64,000 bases of DNA from CAVRTM01 sp963724015 (GTDB lineage Bacteria; Actinomycetota; Actinomycetes; Actinomycetales; Dermatophilaceae), in NCBI GenBank assembly GCA_963724015.1, contig CAVRTM010000014.1:124001-188000 (forward strand), written 5' to 3'. The position numbers and the translations under genes were made by a program. Position 1 is the first letter of the stretch. Each line of letters starts with the position of its first letter. The notes below the pieces were generated by a model. It did no database searches. It had not been told where the DNA came from and was given only the letters and a program-made list of their open reading frames with translations. Of the stretch, positions 38,328 to 48,396 are shown piece by piece.

Positions 38328-39358
38328 CCACCACCGTCCCGACTCCGACCGACCGTACGCCGATGCTGCTCGACCCGGGGATGGACCTGACCCTGCGGCC
38401 GATGCGCTACCCGCACTTCTACGACCGGTTCCGTGACGCGATCAAGAACACGTGGACGGTCGAGGAGGTGGACCTGCACTCGGACCTGAAGGACCTGCAA
38501 CGGCTTTCGCCCGCCGAGCAGCACCTGGTCGGGCGCCTCGTCGCGTTCTTCGCCACCGGTGACACGATCGTGGCGAACAACCTGGTGCTCAACCTCTACC
38601 AGCACGTCAACTCGCCCGAGGGCCGGCTCTACCTCTCGCGCCAGCTGTTCGAGGAGGCCGTGCACGTCCAGTTCTACCTGACCCTGCTGGACACCTATCT
38701 GCCCGACGAGCAGGACCGGCACGAGGCGTTCGCCGCGGTGGAGAACATCCCGTCGATCCGGCGCAAGGCGGAGTTCTGCTTCCGCTGGATCGACTCGGTG
38801 TTCGAGCTGCGGGAGCTGACCACGGCGGACGAGCGGCGCCGGTTCCTGCTCAACCTCATCTGCTTCGCCGCGTGCATCGAGGGGCTGTTCTTCTACGGCG
38901 CGTTCGCCTACGTCTACTTCCTGCGCTCACGCGGCCTGCTGAACGGGCTTGCGTCCGGGACGAACTGGGTCTTCCGCGACGAGTCGATGCACATGGCGTT
39001 CGCGTTCGACGTGGTGGACACCGTGCGGGCGGAGGAGCCGGACCTGTTCGACGACGAGATGGTCGCGCAGGTGCGGGACATGCTGGCCGAGGCGGTGGAG
39101 TGCGAGGTGGCGTTCGCCGAGGACCTGCTGGAGCAGGGCGTGTCCGGCATGTCGCTGGCCGACATGCGCTCCTACCTGCAGCACGTGGCCGACCGGCGGC
39201 TGGCCCAGCTGGGGATCGAGCCGCTGTACGGGTCGGCGAACCCGTTCGCGTTCATGGAGCTGCAGGACGTGCAGGAGCTGTCCAACTTCTTCGAGCGGCG
39301 CGTCTCGGCGTACCAGGTCGGCATCAGCGGCACCGTCTCCTTCGACGACGACTTCTGA
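38324..39358 (+). CDS. nrdB: Class Ia ribonucleotide reductase beta subunit NrdB
   Basis: 344 residues, intact. It houses the diiron-tyrosyl radical that starts catalysis in NrdA. In EEAVHVQFY, E111 and H114 are iron ligands and Tyr118 sits at the E-x2-H-x3-Y radical position. The second ligand set is in CIEGLFFYGAF and RDESMHMAF. The C-terminal tail ends VSFDDDF, the acidic end that binds NrdA. No nrdS regulator follows, unlike in Streptomyces. Confidence 0.97.
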   Translation: MTTTVPTPTDRTPMLLDPGMDLTLRPMRYPHFYDRFRDAIKNTWTVEEVDLHSDLKDLQRLSPAEQHLVGRLVAFFATGDTIVANNLVLNLYQHVNSPEGRLYLSRQLFEEAVHVQFYLTLLDTYLPDEQDRHEAFAAVENIPSIRRKAEFCFRWIDSVFELRELTTADERRRFLLNLICFAACIEGLFFYGAFAYVYFLRSRGLLNGLASGTNWVFRDESMHMAFAFDVVDTVRAEEPDLFDDEMVAQVRDMLAEAVECEVAFAEDLLEQGVSGMSLADMRSYLQHVADRRLAQLGIEPLYGSANPFAFMELQDVQELSNFFERRVSAYQVGISGTVSFDDDF

Positions 39359-39517
39359 GCGAGGAGCAGCGGTTCCCCGGTCCGGCCGCTCCGCTGGCGG
39401 AGGCCAGCGGTGGGCCGGAGGAGAGGCGACCGTGTGCGGCGTTCCGGCGCTGCGCGACAGGAGCGTGGTCAGGGTGCCGCGGGGTCGGTGGCCCCGGCCG
39501 CTGTCGCCAGGGGGGAC

Positions 39518-39960
39518 GTGCCTGGGTGCATTCCCGAAGCACCCGGGCTCACGACGCAGTCCGAGGAGACGGTCAGGGAGCGGCTGCGGGCGGGGCTGCG
39601 CGGCAGCGTCCTCCTCGCGGCCAACCTGCGCGTCGCCGATGCCACCAAGGACCACGAGCTCGACCTGGTGGTGGGACTGGAGGGACGCGGCGTGGTGGTC
39701 GTGGAGGTCAAGGGCGGGGTCGTCCGCCACGACGGGAGTACCCGGCATAGACGCCGCGCAGCGGCAAGAGTCCCCGCACCATCCATCCCGTCGACCAGGC
39801 GCCGACGGCGTGCGCCCTTCGCCGGTTCGTCGTCATGCGGTCGTGGCGGCTGGCCGCCGACTCTAGGATCGCGTCGCGAGGTACCTGCTGCGTCGAAGAG
39901 GTCCCCCGCGCGCCGGGCGGCCGCCCACGCCAGTGGAACGACCATGTCCGCGCCGCGTGG
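39518..39960 (+). pseudogene. Truncated, frameshifted NERD-domain remnant
   Basis: From GTG at 39518 (after AGGGGGG) the frame reads VPGCIPEAPGLTTQSEETV, then LRGSVLLAANLRVADATKDHELDLVVG and VVVVEVKGGVVRHDG, a NERD-type D...ExK nuclease core. After 39745 the frame must change several times to see HPVDQAPTACALRRFVV, which also fits NERD, and recognisable sequence ends near 39950. Full-length NERD proteins are much longer, so most of the C-terminal half is missing. It may be decayed or cut by a deletion joining it to the permease region. Confidence 0.55.
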
Positions 39961-40047
39961 AGGCATGACGGGGAGCGCGAGACGCCGGCGCCCACGTCGG
40001 GCCGAAGTCCCTTCAGGCGGGGCGCTCCGCGGCGTACCGTCGAAGGC

Positions 40048-41729
40048 ATGAGCCGGACAGCGGCGCGACCTCGGGGGCGCAACCGGGAGACCATGCGCGC
40101 GCCTGCGCCGCCACCGGCGGGGTCGGGGACGGCGGACCTCGCCGGCACCTGGACGGTGGCGCGGCTGGTGATGCGCCGCGACCGGATCCTGCTCCCCGTC
40201 TGGCTGCTCGTCCTCGCCGCGGTGGCGGCCAGCTCGGCCGCGGCCACGGTGGGGATCTACCCGACCGCGGCGGAGCGGCGGGCGGCCGCGGAGGCGGTCA
40301 ACTCGGCGCCCGCGCTGGTCGCCCTCTACGGGCGCATCTACGACCCGTCCAACCTCGGCGGCATCGCCATGCTGAAGATGACCGCCTTCGGTGCCGTGCT
40401 GGTCGCGGTCCTGATGCTCCTCACCGTGATCCGGCACACCCGCGGCGACGAGGAGGAGGGCCGCACCGAGCTCCTGCGCGCCGGCGTGGTCGGCCGTCGG
40501 GCACCGCTGGTGGCGGCGCTGATCCTGACCCTCGGCGCGAGCCTCCTGCTCGGCCTGCTCACCGCCCTGGCCCTGGTCGCGGCGGGACTGGATGCGCGCG
40601 GCGCCTGGGCCTTCGGGCTGTCGTGGGCCTGCGCCGGCGCGGCGTTCGCCGCGGTCGGCGCGGTCGCCGCACAGCTCACCGCCAGCGCCCGCGCGGCCCG
40701 GGGCGTCGCGGTCGGCGTGCTGGCCGGGTCGTTCGTGCTGCGCGCGGTCGGCGACATCTCCTCACCGGCCGGCCCCTGGTGGCTGTCGTGGCTCTCACCG
40801 ATCGGCTGGAGCCAGCAGATCCGCCCGTTCGGTGGGAACCGCTGGTGGGTCGCCCTGGTCCCCGTGGCGTTCACCGCGCTGGCGGTGGCGGTGGCCGTGG
40901 CGCTGCTGGACCGGCGCGACCTGGGGGCCGGCCTCGTCCAGCCCCGGCCCGGCCCGTCGAGGGCGGGCCGCGGGCTCGGCACGCCGCTCGGCCTGGCCTG
41001 GCGGCTGCAGCGCGCCTCCTTCCTCGCCTGGCTGAGCGGCTTCGTCGTACTGGCGCTGGTGCTGGGCAACATGGCCTCCAGACCTCGGCGGCCTCCTGGA
41101 CGGCCCCGGTGCCCGGGACCTGATCACCCGGATGGGTGGGGTGCAGGGCCTCACCGACGCGTTCCTCAGCACCGAGCTCGGTGCCGGGGGCGTGGTCGCG
41201 GCGGCGTACGGCGTGCAGGCGGTGCTGCGGCTGCGCGGGGAGGAGTCGGCGCTGCGCGCCGAGCCGGTGCTGGCCACGGGCGTCACCCGGCGGGCGTGGT
41301 TCAGCCAGCCACGTGCTGGTGGCGCTGGCGACCTCGGCCGGCCTGATGCTGGCGATGGGCCTCTTCGTCGGCCTGGCACACGGTGCGCGCACCGGGGACG
41401 TGCCCGGCACGGTGGTCACCATGGTGGGTGCCGGGCTCGCGCGGGTGCCGGCCGTCTGGGTCGTGACCGGGTTGGCCGCGGCGATCTACGGGCTGCTGCC
41501 GCGGGCCACGGTGGCGGCGTGGGTGGCCCTGGTCGCCTTCCTCGTCGTCGGCGAGCTGGGGCCGCTGATGCGGCTGCCGGGCTGGGCGCTGGACACCTCC
41601 CCGTTCGCGCACGTGCCCAGCCTGCCCGGCGGCGCGGTGGCGTGGGCGCCGACGGTGGTGCTGCTGCTGGTGGCCGCCCTGCTGCTCGCGGCCGGCATGG
41701 CCGGGTTCCGGCGCCGCGACCTGGACTGA
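40048..41729 (+). CDS. ABC-2 type exporter permease (polyketide-antibiotic exporter-like), two frameshifts
   Basis: About 560 residues and about 12 membrane helices in two halves. Features are LVMRRDRILLPVWLLVLAAV, the cytoplasmic DEEEGRTELLRAGVVGRRAP typical of putative polyketide-antibiotic exporters, and WWLSWLSPIGWSQQIRPFGG. The second half has GEESALRAEPVLATGVTRRAW. It ends FRRRDLD. Frame changes near 41080 and 41310. These permeases normally sit beside their ATPase; none is present, and the upstream neighbour is a broken NERD gene, so the ATPase may be lost or elsewhere. The exact start is uncertain (40048 or 40093). Confidence 0.87.
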
Positions 41730-41753
41730 CGTCCCCGCCCTAGGGTGTGGGCC

Positions 41754-42598
41754 GTGACCGTTCCCGTGCCGGACCTCCGTCGTGCCCTGGTGGCGCTCGA
41801 GGACGTGCGGTGGTCGGTCAGCGATCTGCGACGCCGGGTCGGGCTCCCAGCTGTTCGGCCACGAGCCGGACGCCGTCCTGCCGACCGCCAGCGTCGGCAA
41901 GGTGCTGCTGCTGGTCGAGACCGCGCGCCAGCTCGAGAGCGGCGAGCTCGAGGCGTCGCTGGCGCTGGAGCGGACCGCCGAGGACGGCGTCCAGGACTCG
42001 GGCATCTGGCAGTTCATGGCAGCCGACCGGCTGGGCGTCGGGGACCTGGCCCTGCTCGTCGGCGGTCCTCAGCGACAACCTGGCCACGAACGTGCTGCTG
42101 CGCCGGGTCGGGCTCGAGCGGGTACGGCGCACCGCCGACCGGCTCGGCCTGCACGCGGTCCGGCTCCACGACAAGGTGCGGGACCGGCGCGGGCCGTCGG
42201 ACCCCGCCACCCTGTCCGAGGGGTCGGCGTCGGAGTGGGTGGACCTGCTGGCCCGGCTGTCCGCCGGGGCCGTCGTCAGCGCCGGGGTCTCACGCCGCGT
42301 GCTCTCCTGGCTGAAGTCCGGGGCCGACCTGTCGATGGTCGCCCAGCCGTTCGGGCTGGACCCGCTGGCGCATGCGACACCCGACCGGGGCCTGCGGCTG
42401 TGGCACAAGACCGGCACCGACGACGGGACGCGGGCCGACGTCGGTCTGCTCGCCGGGCCGGACGCCACGGTGGCCTACGCGGTGATCGCCCGCTGGGACC
42501 CGACCGGCCCGGACCGGCGGATGGCGGTGCTCGCCGCGATGCACGCCGTCGGCCGCGCGGTGCTGGAGGCGGCCGGCGGCACGCCGTACGACGGCTGA
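41754..42598 (+). CDS. Serine beta-lactamase-fold hydrolase, two frameshifts
   Basis: About 281 residues. The three hallmark motifs of class A-like enzymes are present: SxxK as TASVGKV, SDN in VLSDNLATNVLL, and KTG in LWHKTGTDDGT. No signal peptide is visible, so it would be cytoplasmic, unlike true beta-lactamases. GTG at 41754 starts TVPVPDLRRALVALEDVRWS. Frame changes near 41850 and 42065. It may be an esterase or peptidase of the DD-peptidase/beta-lactamase clan rather than a resistance enzyme. Confidence 0.82.
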
Positions 42599-42691
42599 GG
42601 TGGCCTCCCCGGGACGGCGCCGCACGGGGGCCTGTCGGAGCCGGCACGTAGCCTGCCGGCACACGCTCACGTCGCCGGTCCAGGGAGTTCC

Positions 42692-45600
42692 ATGCAGCAC
42701 ATCGACGGTCAGCTGTTGCTCAGCCCGACCGACCTGACCAAGCACCTGGCGTGCGCCCACGTGACCACGCTCGACCTGCTGGCCCTGGGAGGCCGCCGCG
42801 ACCTGGGCGCCACCGCGCCGGACGACGCGCTGCAGCTGGTGTTTCGCAAGGGCATCGAGCACGAGGGCGCCTACCTGCAGCGCCTGCGCACGGCGGGCCT
42901 GAGCGTGGTCGAGATCCCGACCCGGTTCGACCTCGAGGGCCGGCGGCAGTCCGAGGTCGAGACGCTCGCGGCGATGCGCGAGGGCGTCGACGTGGTCTAC
43001 CAGGCGACGTTCTTCGACGGGCGCTGGGGCGGCCAGGCCGACTTCCTCCTGCGCACCGCTCACCCCAGCGACCTGGGCCCCTGGTCCTACGACATCGCCG
43101 ACACCAAGCTGGCCCGCCGGCTCAAGGTCCCGGCGCTGCTGCAGATGGCGACGTACGCCGAGCGCCTGACCGTGCTGCAGGGTGTCCCGCCGCAGCTGCT
43201 CACCGTCGTGACCGGCGACGGGGTCGAGCGGCCCTGGCGGCTGGACGACGTCGCGTCGTACGCGCGGCGGGCCCGCGCCCGGCTGCAGGAGGCGGTGGAG
43301 GGCGCACCCGCGACGGAGCCCGCCCCGGTCAGCCACTGCTCCCAGTGCCGCTGGTCCGCCCACTGCACGAGCCTGTGGGAGCAGGCCGACGACCTCTCGC
43401 TGGTGGCGGGCATGCGGTCGGGGCACCGCCAGGCGCTGATCGCGGCGGGGCTGCCGACCGTCGAGGCGCTGGCGGCCGCTCCGGCGTTCGAGCTGCCCCG
43501 CACGATCGGGCGGCCGTCGCGCGAGCGGCTCGCGCAGCAGGCCCGCCTGCAGGTGAGCGAGCGCACCACCGGGCAGCCGGCCTACGAGCTGCTCGACCCG
43601 GAGCCGGACCGTGGGCTGCTGCGGCTGCCCGAGCCGAGCGAGGGCGACGTCTACCTCGACTTCGAGGGTGACCCGTTCGCCGCGGACGGTGCCGGCCGGG
43701 AGTACCTCGCCGGCCTCTGGGACCGCAGCGGGCGCTTCACCACCTGGTGGGCCCACGACGCCGACGCGGAGGGCGAGCTGACCCGCGGGCTGCTGGACGA
43801 CCTCACCCGGCGGCTCGCCGCCGACCCGGGCATGCACGTCTACCACTACGCGGCGTACGAGCAGACCGCCCTGAAGCGGCTCACCGGGCGGCACGGCACC
43901 CGCGAGACCGAGCTCGACGCGCTGCTGCGCGGCGAGCGGTTCGTCGACCTGTACGCCGTCGTGCGGCAGGGTCTGCGGATCAGCAAGCCGTCGTACTCCA
44001 TCAAGAAGCTCGAGGACTTCTACTGGGGGCACACCCGCACCGCGGCCGACGAGGGCGTGGCCGACGCGATGTCGAGCGTCGTTGAGTACGAACGGTTCCT
44101 GGTCGACGGCGACACCTCGGTCCTGGACGCGATCGCCGACTACAACCGCGAGGACGTCCGGTCCACCCACGACCTGCACGCCTGGCTGGAGCAGCGGCGG
44201 GCCGAGCTCGAGCAGCAGCACGGAGCCCTGCCGCGCGCGGCCGCGAAGGACGGCGCGGCGAGCGAGACCCAGTCCGACGCGGAGGTGGCCGAGGCCGAGC
44301 TCGCCGCCCGGCTCAAGGACGCCGGGCACCGGCTGCTGGCCGGCGTCGTCGGCTGGCACCGGCGCGAGGAGCGCCCGAAGTGGTGGGACATCTACCGGCT
44401 GAAGGACCTCGACGACGAGGCGCTCTTGGACGACGCCGCGGCGCTCGGCCAGCTGTCCGCACCGACCGACGACGGCGACGTCAAGCAGTCGAAGAGGTGG
44501 CGCTACGAGTTCCCGCCACAGGACACCAAGGTCAGCGCGGGCAAGCGCAAGCCGCTGGACGTCGACACCCAGGCGGAGGTCGGCGAGGTCCTCGAGATGG
44601 ACGCGGCTGCCGGGTGGCTGGTGCTCAAGGTCGGCCGCAGCCGGCCGGCACCGACCCCGCGCGGTCTGGGGGCGCCGAAGCCGCCGGGGGTCAAGGTGCT
44701 GCAGGAGTCGATCGCGCACGTCGCGGCGCAGGTGCTCGCCGGCGGGTCCCCGCTCGGGCTCAGCCTGCTCGAGCGCCGGGTGCCGCCCGGGCTGCCGGCG
44801 CTGCCGGGGGAGCAGCCAGTCGACCAGGTGGTCCGGGCCGGGCTCGCCCTCGACGGTGAGGTGCTCGCCATCCAGGGGCCGCCCGGCTCGGGCAAGACCA
44901 CCAAGGGCGCGGCGATGATCCGGGCGCTGCTCGACTCCGGCCTGCGGGTCGGGGTCACCGCGCAGTCGCACGCGGTGGTCAGCCACCTGCTGGAGGCGGT
45001 AGGCCGCCCGGCGCTGCAGAAGTGCGACCTGGACGACTTCCGCCCGGTCGACGGGGTGCGGCGTGCCGGGGCCAACGACGAGGTCGTCGCGGCGCTCGCG
45101 TCCGGGTCGGCGACGCTCGTCGGCGGCTCGGCCTGGCTCTGGGCCCGTGAGGACCTGCGCGGGTCGGTCGACGTGCTGGTGGTTGACGAGGCGGGGCAGT
45201 TCTCCCTGGCCAACGCGGTCGCCGTCTCCCCGGCGGCCCGCTCGCTGGTGCTGCTCGGGGACCCCCAGCAGCTGACCCAGCCGACGCAGGCCATCCACCC
45301 CGACGGGGCCGGCATCTCGGCCCTGGAGCACCTGCTCGACGGTCACGACACCATCCCGCCGGACCGCGGCATCTTCCTGGACCAGACGTTCCGGATGCAC
45401 CCCGCGATCACGGCGTTCGTGTCGACCGCGTCGTACGACGGCAGGCTCGCCTCCGCGGCCGGCCGCGAACGGCAGCACGTCTCGGCGCCCGGTGCGCTGT
45501 CGGGGCACGGGCTGCGCTGGGTGCCGGTTCCCCACGACGGCAACACGTCGGCCAGCCCGCAGGAGGCGGCGGTCGTCGCGGCGCTCGTCGAGGACCTGTG

Positions 45601-46096
45601 CCGCGGGACGTGGGTCGACGTCGAGGGCGTCGAGCGCCGGCTGGGGCTCGAGGACGTGCTGGTGGTCGCGCCGTACAACAAGCACGTCGCCTGCCTGCGT
45701 GAGGCGCTGCCCGAGGGCGCGCGGATCGGCACGGTGGACAAGTTCCAGGGGCAGCAGGCGCCGGTGGTGATCTACTCGATGGCCAGCTCCAGCGCCGTGG
45801 ACGCGCCACGCGGGGTGGACTTCCTCTACGACCTGCACCGGCTCAACGTGGCCGTCTCCCGGGCCAAGGCGATCAGCGTCGTCGTCGCCAGCCCCGCCCT
45901 GCTGGACGCCGAGGTGCACCATCCCGAGCAGCTGCGCGCCGTCAACGCGCTGTGCCGCTTCGTCGAGCTCGCCGAACCTTCGTTTGCGCCGCTGTACGGC
46001 AGTACGCCCGAATGTTGCCTCCGTCGAGGAGTCGGTGACCTAGCATTCGCTCAGCAGTGGGGAGAGAGGGCCTTTCACGTGGTTTCGCGGCTATGA
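42692..46096 (+). CDS. TM0106-type RecB-like nuclease fused to UPF1-like helicase
   Basis: 1134 residues. The N-terminal RecB-like nuclease has YDIADTKLARRLKVPALLQM and a Cys cluster HCSQCRWSAHC (residues about 212-222). An RNase H-like segment follows (DVYLDFEGDPFA, HYAAYEQTALKRL, IADYNREDVRSTHDLH). The SF1B helicase has Walker A IQGPPGSGKTTKGAAMI, Walker B VLVVDEAGQFSLANAV, and late motifs VDKFQGQQAPVVIYSMA and DLHRLNVAVSRAKA. The last 40 residues after CRFVELA look non-coding, so the true stop may be near 45975 and hidden by an indel. Probably DNA repair or defence. The next gene overlaps only if the annotated stop is right. Confidence 0.92.
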   Translation: MQHIDGQLLLSPTDLTKHLACAHVTTLDLLALGGRRDLGATAPDDALQLVFRKGIEHEGAYLQRLRTAGLSVVEIPTRFDLEGRRQSEVETLAAMREGVDVVYQATFFDGRWGGQADFLLRTAHPSDLGPWSYDIADTKLARRLKVPALLQMATYAERLTVLQGVPPQLLTVVTGDGVERPWRLDDVASYARRARARLQEAVEGAPATEPAPVSHCSQCRWSAHCTSLWEQADDLSLVAGMRSGHRQALIAAGLPTVEALAAAPAFELPRTIGRPSRERLAQQARLQVSERTTGQPAYELLDPEPDRGLLRLPEPSEGDVYLDFEGDPFAADGAGREYLAGLWDRSGRFTTWWAHDADAEGELTRGLLDDLTRRLAADPGMHVYHYAAYEQTALKRLTGRHGTRETELDALLRGERFVDLYAVVRQGLRISKPSYSIKKLEDFYWGHTRTAADEGVADAMSSVVEYERFLVDGDTSVLDAIADYNREDVRSTHDLHAWLEQRRAELEQQHGALPRAAAKDGAASETQSDAEVAEAELAARLKDAGHRLLAGVVGWHRREERPKWWDIYRLKDLDDEALLDDAAALGQLSAPTDDGDVKQSKRWRYEFPPQDTKVSAGKRKPLDVDTQAEVGEVLEMDAAAGWLVLKVGRSRPAPTPRGLGAPKPPGVKVLQESIAHVAAQVLAGGSPLGLSLLERRVPPGLPALPGEQPVDQVVRAGLALDGEVLAIQGPPGSGKTTKGAAMIRALLDSGLRVGVTAQSHAVVSHLLEAVGRPALQKCDLDDFRPVDGVRRAGANDEVVAALASGSATLVGGSAWLWAREDLRGSVDVLVVDEAGQFSLANAVAVSPAARSLVLLGDPQQLTQPTQAIHPDGAGISALEHLLDGHDTIPPDRGIFLDQTFRMHPAITAFVSTASYDGRLASAAGRERQHVSAPGALSGHGLRWVPVPHDGNTSASPQEAAVVAALVEDLCRGTWVDVEGVERRLGLEDVLVVAPYNKHVACLREALPEGARIGTVDKFQGQQAPVVIYSMASSSAVDAPRGVDFLYDLHRLNVAVSRAKAISVVVASPALLDAEVHHPEQLRAVNALCRFVELAEPSFAPLYGSTPECCLRRGVGDLAFAQQWGERAFHVVSRL

Positions 46097-46868
46097 ACAG
46101 GATCGACCCGGGTCTGGCTGACCGGTTGCTGGAAGGCCCATTGGCGGGCCACGCCACGGATGGCGGAACGCCGCAAGAAGGTCCGGGAGGTTTCTCCCCG
46201 AGCGGCGCGCTGTCGGCGTACTTCTACGGCGCGTCCCGCCGCTTCTCCGGCTCGGTGTTCGACTCCTTCGCCGGCGGCGGTGACCGCCCCGACGTGCAGA
46301 GCCGGATCACCCACGAGGACGTGCTCGCCGTCGCCGCGGTCAACGTGACGGTCAGCGCGCGGCTCAGCCGCCAGCTGCTCACCGACCCGGTCGCCGGTCA
46401 CCTGGAGCAGCTCCTGCGCCGGCTCCCCACGGACGTCGACCTGTGGGACGCCGAGGACGAGATGCTCGCGGTGGCCCGGCAGGCGTGGGAGGAGATCCGG
46501 ACGCTGGACGAGGACGGGCACGGCACCGCTGACCGGTGGGTCACCGCCAGCAAGCTGCTCGCGCGCAAGCGCCCCCGGTTGGTTCCGCTCTACGACGAGA
46601 AGATCCGCCGCGTCGCCGCGCTCGCCGACGGCACGGACTGGTGGCTGTCGCTGCGGGAGGCGCTGCGCCACGACTGCGAGGACAACGAGGTGCGCCACCG
46701 CGTCCGCCAGGCGATGCGCGAGGCTGCAGTCCCCGGTTACGTGTCGGTCCTGCGCAGCCTCGACGTCATCCTCTGGAGCTACGCCACCAGCCGTCCGGCG
46801 CGCGAGGACGCGGCGGGTCTTCGGGCGCCCCTGACGCGGGACGGGTCAGGCCGGCGTACCTGCCCTAG
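46093..46868 (+). CDS. DUF6308-type protein, C-terminus uncertain
   Basis: About 240 residues. It has the DUF6308 landmarks DPGLADRLLEGPLAGHA, ALSAYFYGASRRFSGSVFDSF, THEDVLAVAAVNVTVS, PTDVDLWDAEDEML and TASKLLARKRPRLVPLYDEKI. The domain ends at SVLRSLDVILWSYATSR. After that the open frame runs on without a stop into antisense territory, so an indel near 46800 probably hides the true stop; another frame stops at 46868. The family is of unknown function and often sits in actinobacterial accessory regions. It converges on the minus-strand unknown gene. Confidence 0.75.
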
Positions 46869-47339
46869 GAGCTGGCCCGCGCCGCGGCCGGCAGGACGAC
46901 GAGCGTGGTCCCGGAGCGGGCGCGGTGCGGCGCCGGCCGGTAGAGCTCGAGCAGCTCGCGCCACCGGCTCGCCCTCCTCCAGCACGAACGCCGACAGCCG
47001 CTCGTCCGGGCGGGTGCGGGCGTGGTCGCGCAGGAGCACGTCCAGCACCCGGCCGGCCAGCTGCGGCTCGTGCACTCCGAGCTCCAGCTGCACCTGCGGC
47101 GCTCCGTCCTGGGAGTCGGCGACGCCCTCGACAGTCGCCGTCTCGCCGCCGCCCCTGGCCACGGCGGTGTCGAGCAGGGCGGCGAGCACCGGGCGGCACC
47201 TCAACGTGAAGACCCAGCCCTGCTTGCCGGCGGGGCGGATGTGGACGACCGCCGCCTCACAGCCGGGCGCCAGCGTCAGCGACCGGACGTCGGGGTCGAC
47301 CAGGGCCTGCATCAGCCGGCCGAGAACCACGTTCTCCAT
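46865..47339 (-). CDS. Unknown family, paralogue A, one frameshift
   Basis: About 158 residues. It starts MENVVLGRLMQALVDPDVRS and contains LTLAPGCEAAVVHIRPAGKQ, GWVFTLRC and VLDVLLRDHARTRPDERLSAF. The frame changes near 46960 so that the end reads WRELLELYRPAPHRARSG and finishes VVLPAAARASS. The gene at 58778-59257 is a clear paralogue (PEVRSLVLVPAESPASAHVR, GWVVELDC, LQVLVSEHRRSRPASRLAAL). Both share an element about 70 bases upstream. Alternating strands suggest a small beta-rich fold. No known domain. Confidence 0.7.
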
Positions 47340-47409
47340 GGGGCGAGCATGCCGCGACCTGGACCCGGGAACCGACCGAATCGCCGTATCCCGGACCGAA
47401 AATGCGCCG

Positions 47410-47422
47410 AACGAACTAGTCC
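47410..47422 (-). promoter_or_regulatory. Shared upstream element of paralogue A
   Basis: GGACTAGTTCGTT (minus strand), 70 bases before the start codon. It is followed after 24 bases by GGCGATTCGG. The same bipartite arrangement precedes paralogue B at 59 kb. Confidence 0.55.
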
Positions 47423-47491
47423 GCGGCCGGTGGCGGTCCGGTGGCGGTCCGGGGCGCGCGGCGGGTCGCCGTGGGCTCGGTCGCCGCCGGC

Positions 47492-48252
47492 TCAGTCGCC
47501 GTCGATCAAGGCCCGCAACGGCTCACGCTCGGCCTGGGGACGTAGCCGGCGTAGTAGTCGTAGAGCTTCTGCCGGGCCACGCGTGCGGCGTCCCGTCCGT
47601 TCCCTGCCCGGACGGCCTCCAGCACCTCGGCATGGTGGTTCAGCGACTCGGTCATCAGCGCCCGCCGGTTGCGGGCCCGCGAGATCTTGTCGGAGATCAG
47701 GGACAGCACGACCCCGCGCACGACGTCGTTGCAGACCTGGATCATCGAGTTGCGGCTGGCCCTCGCCACGGCCTCGTGGAAGGCGACGTCCGCCTCGCTG
47801 AACTCCTCGTAGCCGATGTCGATGGCGCTGCGCATGACCTCGAGGGCCGCCTCCATCTCGGCGAGCTCGCCCGGCGTCCGCAACCGCGCCGCGAGCATCG
47901 TGGCCGACCCGTCCAGGATCATCCGGAACGACAACAGCTCCGCCAGCCCCACCTCCTCCACGCGCGCCAGCCGCACCATCTGCTTGCGCAGCGCCCCGGA
48001 GGAGAAGGGCAGGATCTCGGGGCCGTTGGGGTCGCCCGGGCGCGAGCGCACCACCCCGTTGCTCTCCAGCACCCGCAGCGCCTCGCGCACCGTGGACCGG
48101 CTGACCTCGAACTGGCCCACGAGCTCCCGCTCGCTGGGGAGGCGCTGCCCGGGACGCAGCTCGCCGCTGGCCAGCGCGTCCTCCACCTGCTCGACGATGC
48201 GCTCGTAGGCCCGGACGGGTTGGACCGGCCGGAACCGCGTGCGTTCGCTCAT
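47492..48252 (-). CDS. FadR-family GntR transcriptional regulator, one C-terminal frameshift
   Basis: About 253 residues. The winged helix is AYERIVEQVEDALASGELRPGQRLPSERELVGQFEVSRSTVREALRVLESNGVV in essence (residues about 14-70). An all-helical FCD effector domain follows (SFRMILDGSATMLAARL, DVAFHEAVARASRN, LNHHAEVLEAVRAGN). AGGAGGGG precedes ATG 48252. An indel near 47537 in a G run hides the natural end PQAEREPLRALIDGD at 47492. It is divergent from the peptide transporter operon with a perfect operator in between, so it probably represses that operon until a pathway metabolite binds. Confidence 0.93.
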
Positions 48253-48334
48253 GACCCCTCCTGGGGGGAGAATCGTCGCGACCCTTGACATCGCGCACCG
48301 TCGGCGTCAGGGTAACGGCACTTGCAGGAAAGGT

Positions 48335-48351
48335 CACTGGTCTGACCAGTG
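48335..48351. promoter_or_regulatory. GntR/FadR operator, perfect palindrome
   Basis: CACTGGTCTGACCAGTG, an 8-bp perfect dyad about a central T with the TGGTnnnACCA core typical of FadR-subfamily GntR regulators. It sits between the regulator (83 bases away) and the substrate-binding protein gene (46 bases away). Confidence 0.85.
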
Positions 48352-48396
48352 CAGCACCTCTCCGACACCCGCTGGCCAGCACCGGATGGAGACAGA

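Noticed and set aside
42290..45922. Minus-strand open frame of 1210 codons
   Set aside because: Antisense shadow of the intact TM0106-type helicase; repetitive Val/Arg/Gly composition.
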